Assembly: GCA_029432775.1 (NCBI GenBank)
Contig: JAROAZ010000001.1
Span: 310,001 to 374,000 of the forward strand
DNA length: 64,000 nt
From: Pontiellaceae bacterium B12227
GTDB lineage: Bacteria; Verrucomicrobiota; Kiritimatiellia; Kiritimatiellales; Pontiellaceae
Reading direction: 5' to 3'
Shown here: piece by piece, positions 19,101-27,462 of the stretch
Layout: the number at the start of each line of letters is the position of its first letter
Numbering within the stretch: position 1 is the first letter of the stretch
The notes under the pieces: model-generated
The model's database searches: none
Told to the model about the DNA's origin: nothing
What the model saw: the letters and a program-made list of their open reading frames with translations, nothing else
Made by a program: the position numbers and the translations under genes

Positions 19101-19189
19101 TTCCAATCGGCATCAACGTTCAGTCGTTCCCGACCGGCCGTTGCCACACTGATGAATCCCAGCAGCAACAGAGTACATAGATATTTCAT
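16154..19189 (-). CDS. secreted GH2-family hydrolase (large, with C-terminal accessory domains)
   Basis: The 1,011-residue protein has a signal peptide (residues 1-18) and GH2 sandwich start (RLNVDADWKFKLGD). The barrel carries the acid/base motif IVIYSVGNETHG (Glu near residue 409). The segment expected to hold the nucleophile reads IFNSSYDNAMVR, with Ser where many GH2 enzymes have Glu, followed by SFRWTGHDYIGE. A DUF4982-like domain and a C-terminal carbohydrate-binding-like sandwich (FVEWYQENDGGAGTADLAIR) follow. It heads the operon 19,189-11,083; its ribosome site is TAAGGA. The likely role is removing terminal galactose or uronic acid from marine polysaccharide fragments. The enzymatic mechanism needs checking because of the Glu-to-Ser change. 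Confidence 0.85.
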   Translation of the reverse strand: MKYLCTLLLLGFISVATAGRERLNVDADWKFKLGDAAGQEALKLDDAAWRMLNLPHDWSIEGEYNANNPMGDQCGYLPAGIGWYRKTIEVDPAWKGKHVEIAFDGAFMNSTVWANGEKLGERPYGWISFAYDISEQIENSDRVTLAVRIDNDKQPSARWYTGSGIYAHTWLDISEKVRFQRDGIFIRTQGDTVEIDSEVFNGCKDCGTAEIRTSIVDPANKVIANVQQEVQADVGEVAVAKQLIKLEHPQRWSIENPVLYTAVSEVFLNGVLTDCVQTRFGIRDVEWKPESGMWLNGENVKLQGICNHQDAGALGAAVPDKILRYRIQQLKDMGVNCFRTAHNPQTPVFYDLCDEMGMLVMDEIFDGWKRKAFEDYGAHAFDEWWERDLTDWIRRDRNHPSIVIYSVGNETHGDVAPELVAKCHEHDPTRPVTSGHSNSEDMDILGVNGHSEKMGWFDEVGDQLWIGTENTHTWQVRGFYRSKTWFRDGYPNKKQKPYLCPDLTDEEIFTYDWIVDADRSSGKQIFNSSYDNAMVRLTARKNIEQLRDHPTYAGSFRWTGHDYIGEAGYVHGGWPFKSFMGGAIDMANFEKDLYYLYQSQWTDRPMVHILPHWTHPNMKEGALVPVQVYSNCEEVELFFNGKTLGKQNPGTAWNKMQCQWMVPWKAGELKAVGSNGGKQAAEKVIRTAGAPAQIALSVDGEPLAETGSDIVQVRVTTQDDKGEFYPYGENRTWFSVIGDGRIKALDNGSPVDVESHFGTDNRIAFYGLTRAYVESTGDGDVALLASCILGEKKLKFSSKVSIDARLIALRGKLPDIGIEIFCTIDGSEPTTSSTKYNGAFSIAPGTTVKALVVVDGKPFQTLEERFAEDEGFIWEGGGAQSSVPAGAQAETASFEGASVATAGEYYRGKGYLKFTPKPGSFVEWYQENDGGAGTADLAIRYGGRVKNEKGHTVKLTVNGKVVDEALLLPNTRRMTTEWVTITVPIEIGRGANTIRIEPAKGGLLIDEIAVR

Positions 19190-19283
19190 CGTTTGTCCTT
19201 ATTAAAAAGTCCACCTGAACATACGCCGTTCAGATGCTATCCGAAACTCGGCATTGCGTATTGTTTGTTCAATATTACGCCAA
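19190..19283 (-). promoter_or_regulatory. probable promoter/operator region of the GH2 operon
   Basis: Upstream of the 19,189 start, minus strand, lie TTAATAAGGACAAA, an inverted repeat CTGAAC-N7-GTTCAG (19,215-19,233), and an imperfect inverted repeat GCGTAATATTG...CAATACGC (about 19,255-19,280). Several of these, namely TTTTTGGCG, ACGCA, GTTCAGG and TTAATAAGGACAAA, occur in the same order upstream of the other GH2 gene at 10,963. CAATATTACG also occurs before the XylR-like gene. I infer shared control of the hydrolase genes. Confidence 0.45.
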
Positions 19284-19284
19284 A

Positions 19285-19316
19285 AAACCCCGTACTACGG
19301 GAATAGCACGGGGTTT
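19285..19316 (-). terminator. rho-independent terminator after yjbQ
   Basis: A 9-bp perfect stem (AAACCCCGT/ACGGGGTTT) with a 14-base loop is followed on the minus strand by a T6 run, 30 bases after the yjbQ stop. It separates the lpxC-yjbQ pair from the GH2 operon. Confidence 0.75.
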
Positions 19317-19345
19317 AAAGAAAATCAGCAACGGTGCATAAGGAG

Positions 19346-19762
19346 CTATTCACCGATGATTTTAACGAGCGCACGCTTCTTGCGAAGCCCATCCAGCTCA
19401 TAATAGAAAATCGATTCCCACGGGCCGAAATCCAGTTTGCCGTTTGTGACAGCCACCGTGACTTCCCGCCCCATAATGGTGCGCTTCAGATGGGCATCGG
19501 CATTATCTTCATACCCGTTATGGGCATATTGATCGTAGGGTTTTTCCGGCGCCAGCTTTTCAAGCCACCGCTCGTAGTCGGAATGCAGGCCGCCCTCGTT
19601 GTCATTAATGAAAACCGATGCCGAAATATGCATGGCATTCACCAGGCAGAGCCCTTCCTTAATCCCGGACTCGCGCAGGCACTCCTCAATCTGCGGAGTG
19701 ATGTGGATGATTTCGCGCCGTCGCGACGCCTCGAACCAAAGTTCTTTCCGATACGATTTCAT
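19346..19762 (-). CDS. yjbQ: YjbQ/UPF0047 family protein
   Basis: The 138-residue protein is a full-length UPF0047 member. Visible marks are [33 protein letters not shown], and the C-terminal [18 protein letters not shown] pattern. The family has a small barrel with conserved histidines. E. coli YjbQ has weak thiamine-phosphate synthase activity, and the true role is unsettled. Its ATG shares one base with the lpxC stop (TAATG), so it is co-translated. A terminator follows 30 bases downstream. The coupling to lpxC probably reflects operon structure rather than shared function. Confidence 0.88.
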   Translation of the reverse strand: MKSYRKELWFEASRRREIIHITPQIEECLRESGIKEGLCLVNAMHISASVFINDNEGGLHSDYERWLEKLAPEKPYDQYAHNGYEDNADAHLKRTIMGREVTVAVTNGKLDFGPWESIFYYELDGLRKKRALVKIIGE

Positions 19763-20811
19763 TAGGCCTCCTTGTATTCTTCCAGCGGTACCAGCATCTC
19801 ATTCAGATACAGCTGCTTCATCAGTTCGCAGTCCAGACGGTGTCCGGCTTTATAGGATTTAATTTTTCCGACAAAGATTCCGTTCGGAATCAGCGCAATC
19901 GCGGCCAGCAGATCGAGCACCGACCGGTGCCAAACCGCTTCCAGTGCTTTGCCTTCGTGCAGCAGGCGCGGTTCGTTGACGTAGCGACTCTTACTCGCAA
20001 TCGACACATTCAGCTTATTATAGCCCAGATTCCGGACGTCGGCGAAAAGCTTACCGATTGTGCTGCAGTAGAGCACCTTGGCATAGGAGGTATTGGTCCG
20101 GGCCACGGAAGCCATTTCAGTCAGCTCTTTGCAAACAGGGAACTGAATGCGTTGCTGGCCGATCGCCGTATTAAAATTAATCGCCGCATCCACCATCAGT
20201 TGCGGATCCGAGGGATCGTCCGGCGGGGCCAGCGAAACAAAGTCGCCATAGGTTCCGCCCACCGTGACCGGCTCTTTGACCGTAAAATACTGCACGGGCT
20301 TGTCGATGCTTTTAGTGCCGCATTTATTCAGTGCTTCAACCACATCCAGGCTGCCCTGCTCAAACAGGGGCGGGTCCCCGGAATCGAATTTGATGACCAT
20401 ATTGTCGATGCCCATGCCCATGCGAAGGGAGATCAGATGCTCGACCATACGCACATAGTTGTGCGGATTTCCCGAGCGCAGCACAATGTTGCTGACAATC
20501 TGGCCCGTCGTCCAGACGTTGGCAATTCCCACACGGATCGGCAGAGAACCCGGCAGATCCGTCCGGTCCAGCCACCAGCCTTCGAGGTTGGTCGGTTCAA
20601 ATGTAAGGGTCCGGGTGGCCTTGCCCATAAAGGTGCCTGGACCGGAAATGGTGGTTGCTCCAGCCAGAGTCGTTTGTTGTTTCCGCATGGGCTCCACAGC
20701 TTTACCGCTGAGGTCCCAGTCGACCGGCTGGTTGTTCATCTGTTCGTACGAAGCCTTAATCGCCTCTTCGTCGCCCATCAGTATCGTTCCTGGATTCGTC
20801 ATAAATTGCAT
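19762..20811 (-). CDS. lpxC: UDP-3-O-acyl-GlcNAc deacetylase LpxC, divergent
   Basis: LpxC carries out the committed step of lipid A synthesis, using a zinc ion. The TTLAG start of the fold at about residue 47, the MVEHL motif (E124, H125), [10 protein letters not shown]...FEQGS, and YKAGH (H324) match the family. The third region reads H295-R-S-V-L-D300. The expected H-x3-D spacing is here H-x4-D, and the position of E. coli D246 is Ala (A304). About 40 residues precede the usual start. ATGs at 20,802, 20,778 (best Shine-Dalgarno, AGGA) and 20,688 are alternative starts. It could be a working divergent enzyme or a paralogue with altered activity. It shares an 85-base divergent region with murJ. 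Confidence 0.82.
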   Translation of the reverse strand: MQFMTNPGTILMGDEEAIKASYEQMNNQPVDWDLSGKAVEPMRKQQTTLAGATTISGPGTFMGKATRTLTFEPTNLEGWWLDRTDLPGSLPIRVGIANVWTTGQIVSNIVLRSGNPHNYVRMVEHLISLRMGMGIDNMVIKFDSGDPPLFEQGSLDVVEALNKCGTKSIDKPVQYFTVKEPVTVGGTYGDFVSLAPPDDPSDPQLMVDAAINFNTAIGQQRIQFPVCKELTEMASVARTNTSYAKVLYCSTIGKLFADVRNLGYNKLNVSIASKSRYVNEPRLLHEGKALEAVWHRSVLDLLAAIALIPNGIFVGKIKSYKAGHRLDCELMKQLYLNEMLVPLEEYKEA

Positions 20812-20896
20812 TCCGTTCTGCTTTGAACTGCTCTTTTGAATGACCTATATTTAGTTTTTTCGACCGCTGAACGCAATCAAAACCAAGGGGGACTGC

Positions 20897-22471
20897 TTGA
20901 AGGACGGTAAGGTTATCCGCTCTGCCGGCGTAGTAAGCAGTTTCACGCTGCTCAGCCGAGGGCTTGGTATGTTGCGCGATATCATCATCGCCTACCACTT
21001 CGGCACCTCGCTGCTGGCCTCGGCTTTTTTCGTGGCATTCACAATTCCGAACCTGTTCCGCCGCCTCTTCGGCGAAGGCGCCCTTTCAGCCGCCTTTATT
21101 CCGGTTTTTGTGGAAACCCGCACCAAACAGGGCGACGAAGCCGCATGGAATATGGCCGCAAAAGTCGTCACCATGACCGCCGCCCTGCTCTCGGCCATCG
21201 CCATCATCGGCGTTTTGCTGTTTTCCATCTTCGTAAAGCTACCCTGTTTCTCCGACAAATGGATCACCACCTTTGAACTGTCGCGCATCATGTTCCCCTA
21301 TGTGGTTTTCATCTGTCTGGCTGCGCTTTCGATGGCCGTACTGAACTCCTTCAAGCACTTTGCCACCTCGGCCTTTGCACCCAGCCTGCTGAATCTGATC
21401 CTGATTGCCGTGATGCTCATCGTTTTTCCAATCATTGGAAACGAGCCATCGGTTCAGGCCACGGTATTGGCCTGGGGGGTTCTGCTCGCCGGCATCTGCC
21501 AAGTGCTGATTCAGCTGCCGGCCCTGAAGCGCTTCGGCTGCCCGTTTAAATTTTCCAGTCGTTGGAACGATCCCAAAGTGCGACAGATGCTGATGCTAAT
21601 GGGCCCGGCGGCACTCGGTATGGCCGTGACCCAGTTTAATGTGCTGATCGACCGCATGTTGGCCCTCTGGATCGGCGGCTGGGCTCCGGCGGCGCTCTAC
21701 TACAGCGAGCGTTGGATCTATTTCCCACTCGGCATCATTGCCACGGCGCTGAGCACCGTGCTGCTGCCGACTTTTTCCACGCAAGTGGCCGAAAACGACC
21801 ACTCTTCCATGCGCGAAACCCTCTCTGACTCCCTGCGCCACCTCATGTTTATCATGACGCCGGCCGCCCTCGGCCTGATGGTCCTCGCCTTCCCGCTGCT
21901 GGAAACCCTGATGGAATGGGGCGGCAACTTTAATGCACAATCCACGCTGCTTTCCGGGCGCGCACTGATCTTCTATGCTCCCGGCCTGATCCTCTTCAGT
22001 GTCACCAAAATCTTCGTTCCGGCATTTTATGCCCAGCAGGACACCCACACGCCCGTCCGCATCGGCTTCATCACCATCTTCGCCAACCTCGTCATGAACA
22101 TCACCTTTATCCTCGTGCTGCCCGAATACTGGAAACACGTCGGCATGGCCTTCGCCACCGTCATCTCCGCCGGCATGAACATTGCCATTCTCGGCGTGAT
22201 CCTGAACTCCAGAATTGAAGGCATTCACTGGGGCGCCATCTTCCGCAGCTTCTTCCGCAGCCTCGCCTGCGCACTGCTGATGTCCGGCACCACCTGGCTG
22301 GCCTGGCACTATATGCTGCCGATCAGCCAGGAATTGCTGCCTGCAAAATTTGCCCAGCTCATCACCTTGACTTTGGCAGTGACCACCGGCGGCATTACCT
22401 ACCTGCTGCTGGCCGCGCTCTTCCGCTTCCCCGAACTACGTGAAATCAAAGCGGCCTTCCGGAGAAAGTAA
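20897..22471 (+). CDS. murJ: lipid II flippase MurJ
   Basis: The 524-residue polytopic protein has about 14 membrane segments and the MurJ/MviN signature near the N-terminus (SLLSRGLGMLRDIIIAYHFG-like, then AFFVAFTIPNLFRRLFGEGALSAAFIPVF). It moves lipid II across the inner membrane for peptidoglycan synthesis, which supports a cell-wall-containing PVC bacterium. The start is a TTG with GGGGG 6 bases upstream. The stop TAA shares one base with the ttcA ATG. The gene is GC-rich and holds two copies of the dispersed palindrome: exact at 21,426 and a G variant at 21,553. Confidence 0.95.
   Translation: MKDGKVIRSAGVVSSFTLLSRGLGMLRDIIIAYHFGTSLLASAFFVAFTIPNLFRRLFGEGALSAAFIPVFVETRTKQGDEAAWNMAAKVVTMTAALLSAIAIIGVLLFSIFVKLPCFSDKWITTFELSRIMFPYVVFICLAALSMAVLNSFKHFATSAFAPSLLNLILIAVMLIVFPIIGNEPSVQATVLAWGVLLAGICQVLIQLPALKRFGCPFKFSSRWNDPKVRQMLMLMGPAALGMAVTQFNVLIDRMLALWIGGWAPAALYYSERWIYFPLGIIATALSTVLLPTFSTQVAENDHSSMRETLSDSLRHLMFIMTPAALGLMVLAFPLLETLMEWGGNFNAQSTLLSGRALIFYAPGLILFSVTKIFVPAFYAQQDTHTPVRIGFITIFANLVMNITFILVLPEYWKHVGMAFATVISAGMNIAILGVILNSRIEGIHWGAIFRSFFRSLACALLMSGTTWLAWHYMLPISQELLPAKFAQLITLTLAVTTGGITYLLLAALFRFPELREIKAAFRRK
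21426..21440. repeat. TTCCAA-TCA-TTGGAA dispersed palindrome
   Basis: Exact copy in murJ, starting at codon position 2 (encodes F-P-I-I-G). A TTCCAG-TCG-TTGGAA variant follows at 21,553-21,567. Confidence 0.85.
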
Positions 22472-23241
22472 TGGCCGACGCCTATGCCAAGCTCTGCCGC
22501 TTCGCCGGAATGGCCATTTCCGACTATGAAATGATCCAGGATGGCGACCGCCTGCTCGTTGGTATCAGCGGCGGAGTCGATTCCATGATGCTCATGCACG
22601 TGCTCACACGCCTGCAGCAACGTGCTCCGATCAACTTCCAAGTCTTCGGCATACATATCAACGAGGGCTTTGAAGGACTCAACCATGCTCCGCTCAGAGA
22701 CTATGCCACAGCACACAACTGGAATCTCAAAATCATTGATACGCCTATTGCACGGCTCATCAAAGAAAAAGAGGCCGAAGGCCGCCCCTGCGCCCTTTGC
22801 TCCCGGCTGCGGCGCGGCTTTATTCACGGCTATGCTGACGAAATCGGGGCGAAAAAACTGGTCCTAGGACACCACCGCGATGATCTATGTGTCAGTCTGC
22901 TCATGGGCCTCTTCCGTGGAACCGGGCTCAAGACCATGGGCCCGAACGTGCCCGGCGACGGCGGAACCAAGCGCGTCATTCGACCGCTCTGCTATGCCGC
23001 GAAAGATCTGATCGAATCCTGCGCCGATGCCTTTCAATTTCCAGACCTTGGAACGTGCGACTATTCCGACCAGCTCGATGAATCCGGCGACCGCGCCAAA
23101 CTCGAGCGACTGCTCAAAACACTGGAGACTGAATTTCCAAACATTGGAAAATCCATGCTCCACTCCATGCAGGACGTCCGCACCGCCTACCTGCTCGACA
23201 AGCACCACCTGAATCTGCCTCACGGCGGTCCACCTGCCTGA
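22471..23241 (+). CDS. ttcA: tRNA 2-thiocytidine biosynthesis protein TtcA
   Basis: TtcA thiolates cytidine 32 of tRNAs using ATP and an iron-sulfur cluster. The 256-residue protein carries the PP-loop S33-G-G-V-D-S (most TtcA have SGGKDS), the C107-A-L-C110 pair with SRLRRG, and LGHHRDD. A further Cys in FPDLGTC is a candidate third cluster ligand. Length fits the short TtcA group. The ATG overlaps the murJ stop by one base, so the pair is co-translated. Two dispersed palindromes lie at 23,039 (G variant) and 23,135 (exact). Confidence 0.92.
   Translation: MADAYAKLCRFAGMAISDYEMIQDGDRLLVGISGGVDSMMLMHVLTRLQQRAPINFQVFGIHINEGFEGLNHAPLRDYATAHNWNLKIIDTPIARLIKEKEAEGRPCALCSRLRRGFIHGYADEIGAKKLVLGHHRDDLCVSLLMGLFRGTGLKTMGPNVPGDGGTKRVIRPLCYAAKDLIESCADAFQFPDLGTCDYSDQLDESGDRAKLERLLKTLETEFPNIGKSMLHSMQDVRTAYLLDKHHLNLPHGGPPA
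23135..23149. repeat. TTCCAA-ACA-TTGGAA dispersed palindrome
   Basis: Exact copy in ttcA at codon position 2 (F-P-N-I-G). A TTCCAG-ACC-TTGGAA variant lies 96 bases upstream at 23,039-23,053. Confidence 0.85.
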
Positions 23242-23430
23242 GGCCTCATTTCCGAATTCAATAGTTTTTCAGGACGGCGGCACCCTCTTCCGCCGTTCGG
23301 CGCATAAGTAGGTGCGACATAAATCACCTGATTGGATTTAACAGACGAATGGCATTTACGCCCGACCACCGACACTGCAACCGGAACTGAGAAGACCTAA
23401 CGGATGTTCACGTGAGAGAACTGGTTTTCT

Positions 23431-25572
23431 TTATGGAGCGGCGGAATGGAATTCCCAGATGCGGCCGGTGGTGTCGCTGATCAGCAGATCCAGGAGCCCA
23501 TCCTGGTTGATGTCGGCGGCGGTCATGGAGATGCCGTTGACGACGGGTCTGCCGAGGATGTTGGTGGATTTGGAAGCCGAGGTGTAGGGAGAGGATGGAT
23601 TCCCCGTGTGTGGATAAAGGTCAACGGTTCCATCGGAAAGAAGAACCATGAGGTCGGCTAGACCGTCGTTGTTAAAATCTCCAAGGGCTGGAACTGCTGA
23701 GGTGCTGCCGGAGGATAATGTAAAACCCGGTGAGGACGGTTGAGGGGAAGAAAAATGGCCTTCAGAGAAATAAAAATCGAGGTTGCCGGAACCATTGTGA
23801 ATGACGAGATCGGCGAATCCGTCGCTGTTGATGTCGCCCATCGACCCCACGGGTTGCGTGATGGCGGCAACGATGTTTGAGAGTTCCATAAAGCAGGAAG
23901 TACGGTCTTCGAGATTCATCGTGACGGGTGCGCCGGTGTTTTCGAAAGCTGTCAGCCCTTCTTCGAGCAATACAAACAGGTCAAAGTCTCCGTCGCCATC
24001 CCAGTCGCCCAGCAACGGAGCGCTATTGGTTCCGAAATCATATCCCGTGAGATTGTCCGGCCAGGGGGTGAAGAAATCCGTGGCTGTTCCGCCGATCAGC
24101 AGGCGGTTCGGGTGCTCGAAGTTCTGGAGGTTGACCAATACCAACGCGGAATCCGCCCAGAACACTCCGCCCTCCTGAGAGCTGTTTCCAAAGATTGGAA
24201 CCGTGCCGTTTAGGTATTCATCCAACAGGGTGATGCCATCGCCATCCGTGTCGGACGCGGCATCGTTGGTCAGAGAGTTGAAATAATACTGTTCATAGCC
24301 GTCATTAATACCGTCCCCGTCAGTATCCTCATTAAACAGATAGGCCACCGCCTCGCGGTCGGTGTCGTTGACTGTAAAATTGAACTGGCGGATCGCCACC
24401 CCCCAGGCATCCTGCTGCCGCACCCCGTCCAGCGTCCAATAGCCAAATGCAGATTGGGTCATATTAGGCGTGGCGATCACGGTGTTGGTCGGGACGGTGG
24501 CCGATTGTTCGAGGGTGCTAGGCGGTTCGCTACGCATCGTGTACACCGAATAACCGGCCAGGTTGACCTCCACCAAGTCCGAATCAGCCCAGAACACGCC
24601 CCCGGCCTGGTTGGTGTTTCCAAAGATTGGAGACGTTCCCCCGGCATATTCATCGCGCAAGGTTATCCCATCGCCATCCAGGTCGGACGCCGCATCGTTG
24701 GTAAGTGAGCCGAGATAATAATGTTCATAGGCATCGGGAACACCGTCGCCATCCGAATCACCATCAAAAAGATAGGCCACGGCTTCCACATCATTGCTCT
24801 GCACCGTGAACGAAACCTGAGGGAAGGCTACCCCCCAGGCATCCTCCTGCCTGACCCCGCCCAACTCCCAATAACCGAAGGTGGACTGGGTCATGTTAGG
24901 CGTATTGATCACCGTGCCCGGCGTCACAATGGCCGACTGATCGACCGTGCCGGCGGGGATACTGCGGAGCACATAGGTTGGATAGAGGGCCAGATTGCAG
25001 ACAATCAATGCCGAGTCATTCCAGAACACCCCGCCGAACTGGTTGGTGTTTCCAAAGAGTGGGTGGGTGCCATTGGTGTATTCATCAATCAAGGGAATGT
25101 AATCATTGTCACCGTCATACGCTGCGCCGTTGGTCAGCGACCCAAAATATTCAATCTCATACCAGTCCGGCACCCCGTCGCTATCGGAATCATACGTTGC
25201 CGGAAGATAGTGCGCCGTCGCAGTCGTATTTTCATAAAACACAAATGAAACCGGATTCAGTGACCGCCCCCAAGCATCGCGATATACTTCATTCGTGTAC
25301 GCATCCACCGTCCAATGCGTGAAGCGATAACCGGAATAGGATGCCGGGGCTGTTACTGTGGAATATTCATATCCGGATTCGAGCCATTGTTCAGATGAGA
25401 CAGCACCAATTGATACGCTAGCAAAATTATCGACAGCTTTCTGTTCAAATTTTACTGCGGCACCAAAGGCAGAACTACTTAATAACATTAAACAGTTAAG
25501 AGTAATGATCTTGCACCAGCGCGAAGTGAGCCTCCAACATTTCCTCAGCTTGCTTATATCGAATTTAGACAT
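23431..25572 (-). CDS. secreted calcium-type repeat / FG-GAP protein (cassette 1)
   Basis: The start is set at 25,572 (MSKFDISKLRKC), 22 bases after the RCC1 gene; longer frames would overlap that gene. The 713-residue product has a signal-like hydrophobic stretch (CLMLLSSSAFGA). It then has three or four units, each with an InlB-like strand pair (FGYWELGGVRQEDAWG) followed by a thrombospondin type 3-like motif (DSDGDGVPDAYEHYYLGSL). The C-terminus is an FG-GAP/VCBS-like propeller fragment (LGDWDGDGDFDLFV, GDFNNDGLADLMV). It ends IWEFHSAAP, which resembles the ends of the proteins at 50,978 and 57,089. It is probably a surface or secreted Ca-binding protein acting with the RCC1 protein upstream. 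No enzymatic motif is visible. Confidence 0.8.
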   Translation of the reverse strand: MSKFDISKLRKCWRLTSRWCKIITLNCLMLLSSSAFGAAVKFEQKAVDNFASVSIGAVSSEQWLESGYEYSTVTAPASYSGYRFTHWTVDAYTNEVYRDAWGRSLNPVSFVFYENTTATAHYLPATYDSDSDGVPDWYEIEYFGSLTNGAAYDGDNDYIPLIDEYTNGTHPLFGNTNQFGGVFWNDSALIVCNLALYPTYVLRSIPAGTVDQSAIVTPGTVINTPNMTQSTFGYWELGGVRQEDAWGVAFPQVSFTVQSNDVEAVAYLFDGDSDGDGVPDAYEHYYLGSLTNDAASDLDGDGITLRDEYAGGTSPIFGNTNQAGGVFWADSDLVEVNLAGYSVYTMRSEPPSTLEQSATVPTNTVIATPNMTQSAFGYWTLDGVRQQDAWGVAIRQFNFTVNDTDREAVAYLFNEDTDGDGINDGYEQYYFNSLTNDAASDTDGDGITLLDEYLNGTVPIFGNSSQEGGVFWADSALVLVNLQNFEHPNRLLIGGTATDFFTPWPDNLTGYDFGTNSAPLLGDWDGDGDFDLFVLLEEGLTAFENTGAPVTMNLEDRTSCFMELSNIVAAITQPVGSMGDINSDGFADLVIHNGSGNLDFYFSEGHFSSPQPSSPGFTLSSGSTSAVPALGDFNNDGLADLMVLLSDGTVDLYPHTGNPSSPYTSASKSTNILGRPVVNGISMTAADINQDGLLDLLISDTTGRIWEFHSAAP
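24186..24200. repeat. TTCCAA-AGA-TTGGAA dispersed palindrome
   Basis: Exact copy inside a repeat unit of the protein gene. The equivalent places in the sister units carry decayed forms at 24,618 (one mismatch) and about 25,049 (TTCCAAAGAGTGGGT). Confidence 0.85.
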
Positions 25573-25594
25573 GATTGGATGGATATTGAATCCG

Positions 25595-27157
25595 TTATTC
25601 AGCTCTGGCTTTACATGCGATATTATGTGCACCACCTGCTGCAATAGCACTGATATCGCACATCCCGACCGGCAGAGAGGTTCGACCATCATCCCCCTTA
25701 CCCCATGCAACAATCGTTCCGTCGGCTTTTAGTGCTATACAGTGATAGCTTCCAGCTGCAACAGCCGTGACATCACTGAGCCCACTTGGAGGTGACGGGA
25801 TGCCATAATAACTAATCCACCCCCAACCAACAACCGTACCGTTGGATCTCAAGGCGAGGCTGATATCTTGCCGCGCTGCAATAGAAACAACATCGCTCAA
25901 CCCTGAAGGAACAGAGGCTTGACCTCTATCATTTTTTCCCCATGCGACGACCGTTCCATCGGCTTTTAGCGCTAGGCTATGTTGTCCACCTGCAGCAACA
26001 GCCGTAACATTACTCAGACCAGTGGGCACACTGATTTGGCCGGCAAAATTATTTCCCCAGCCGATGACAGTGCCATCAGATTTAACTGCCAAACTATGAT
26101 AGCTCCCTCCTGCAGCAATAGCTATTACGCCGTCCAGCCCGTTCGGGATAGAGGTTTGATTGTTATCATTCCTTCCCCACGCAACAACAGTCCCATCAGC
26201 CTTTAGTGCAAGACTGTGGAAATACCCTGCCGCAATCGCTGTGACATTGGTGAGATTGCTTGGTGGCGAAGCTTGGCCACTACTATTATTTCCCCATCCA
26301 ACAACCCTGCCATCGGCAGTCAGTGCCAGATTGTGCTCATAACCTGCCGAAATTCCGGTTATATTGGCTACGCCATGGGGCGGTGTAGCTTGTCCTCGAT
26401 TATTATCTCCCCACCCGAAAAGAGGGGTCACTCCGTTATAAGATCGATTTTCGGCATACCATTTAGTCGGAGAATAACTGGTGAGGGGTGCACGGGCATC
26501 GAAGTAAGCATATGCCGATAGTCCTGAAACGGCTAAATCCATCTGTTTAAGGAGATAAGGTGTTGCTTGCGCCTCAACAGAGGTGCCGCTTGCCAATTGA
26601 ACGCCCTTAAACACACCACTATTGGCATTGCCAGACAAGGTTCCACTTTCCACCGTGATAGCCGGATCACCACCCGCATGCTGCCAGTAAAGGGCATTCA
26701 ACACCTCTGTATTGGAGGGCGAATTTTTGCTGATAATCAATTCTAGTTCACCGTTTGCCGCCGGTATCGTGAGCCATTCCAATGTAAGCAATTCGCGACT
26801 ATCGCGACACAGCACTTCAAACTTAATATTACCCAAATCGATATCCCAGTCGGCGGCGACGTTCCAGGTTAAGGTGTGTTCGGTACCGGTGGTGATGATG
26901 TCGCCGAGGTTGGCTTCGCTGCCTTCTTCCCAGGTTGCCGGGCGGATAACGTTGGCGAAGGAGCGTACACCGTCGATGAAGGCGAGGGCGCGGACCTTGA
27001 CGGTGGCGTCGTCGGGATCGTCGATGCGGTAGACGACATCCATAAGGGTGGTGCCCGGCCGCATGCCGGCGGAGATAATGTTTACGTTGGGTTCGACGTT
27101 GGCGAGTGCGCCAAGGCAAACCATGAGAGACGACAGGCCAACCAGAATCCTTTTCAT
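25595..27157 (-). CDS. secreted RCC1-propeller protein with shared N-terminal module (cassette 1)
   Basis: The 520-residue protein has a signal peptide (residues 1-19). Residues 25-200 form a module also found at the C-terminus of the NHL proteins at 46,470, 51,122 and 52,794 (VVYRIDDPDD, LTWNVAADWDIDLGN, LEWLTIPAANGELELII). A spacer leads to seven RCC1-like blades, each with a G/A-W-G-x-N segment and a HSLALKADGTV segment (about residues 245-515). RCC1 propellers usually bind partners. Base composition drops sharply where the module ends and the propeller begins (about 26,850 on the plus strand). It is followed after 22 bases by the FG-GAP protein. Function unknown; secretion is likely. Confidence 0.8.
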   Translation of the reverse strand: MKRILVGLSSLMVCLGALANVEPNVNIISAGMRPGTTLMDVVYRIDDPDDATVKVRALAFIDGVRSFANVIRPATWEEGSEANLGDIITTGTEHTLTWNVAADWDIDLGNIKFEVLCRDSRELLTLEWLTIPAANGELELIISKNSPSNTEVLNALYWQHAGGDPAITVESGTLSGNANSGVFKGVQLASGTSVEAQATPYLLKQMDLAVSGLSAYAYFDARAPLTSYSPTKWYAENRSYNGVTPLFGWGDNNRGQATPPHGVANITGISAGYEHNLALTADGRVVGWGNNSSGQASPPSNLTNVTAIAAGYFHSLALKADGTVVAWGRNDNNQTSIPNGLDGVIAIAAGGSYHSLAVKSDGTVIGWGNNFAGQISVPTGLSNVTAVAAGGQHSLALKADGTVVAWGKNDRGQASVPSGLSDVVSIAARQDISLALRSNGTVVGWGWISYYGIPSPPSGLSDVTAVAAGSYHCIALKADGTIVAWGKGDDGRTSLPVGMCDISAIAAGGAHNIACKARAE

Positions 27158-27462
27158 AATCCTTTCCCCATTTCAAACTTAAGCCACAGATGAACACGGT
27201 ATAACACGGATCTTAAATTTCCAGTGCTTTACTTCCTCCCGCTCACTGCAGGCTCGCGTAAATGATATGCCAGATGCTAGCGATTTCCGGAAAGGGTTCA
27301 ATCGCAACGGGCAACCAATCGTTATTAAGATTTTGTCTAACTAAATTAAGACTCATCATTCTCACGAAAAAACTAGAGATTAAGGGCGATACTTTGTAAA
27401 TTCAAACGATGTTCAGGTGGAACATTGGGATTGGAACCACGGATTAACGCGGAAAGACACGG
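27158..27462. other. 305-bp intergenic region with CACGGAT-type repeat fragments
   Basis: The region separates the divergent cassette 1 and the CsgG-like lipoprotein gene. It contains short iterated words: CCACAGATGAACACGG and AACACGGATC near 27,185-27,212, ACCACGGATTAACGCGG with AGACACGGATGG near 27,434-27,465, and CGCAGATGGACGCAG just inside the next gene. These resemble the degenerate dispersed CACGGAT-family repeats seen in many environmental genomes. No clear promoter pair or terminator was found. Confidence 0.45.

Noticed and set aside
23274..23296. ACGGCGG/CCGCCGT hairpin after ttcA as a terminator
   Set aside because: The stem is perfect (7 bp, 9-base loop), but no T-run follows on either strand, so I do not call it.
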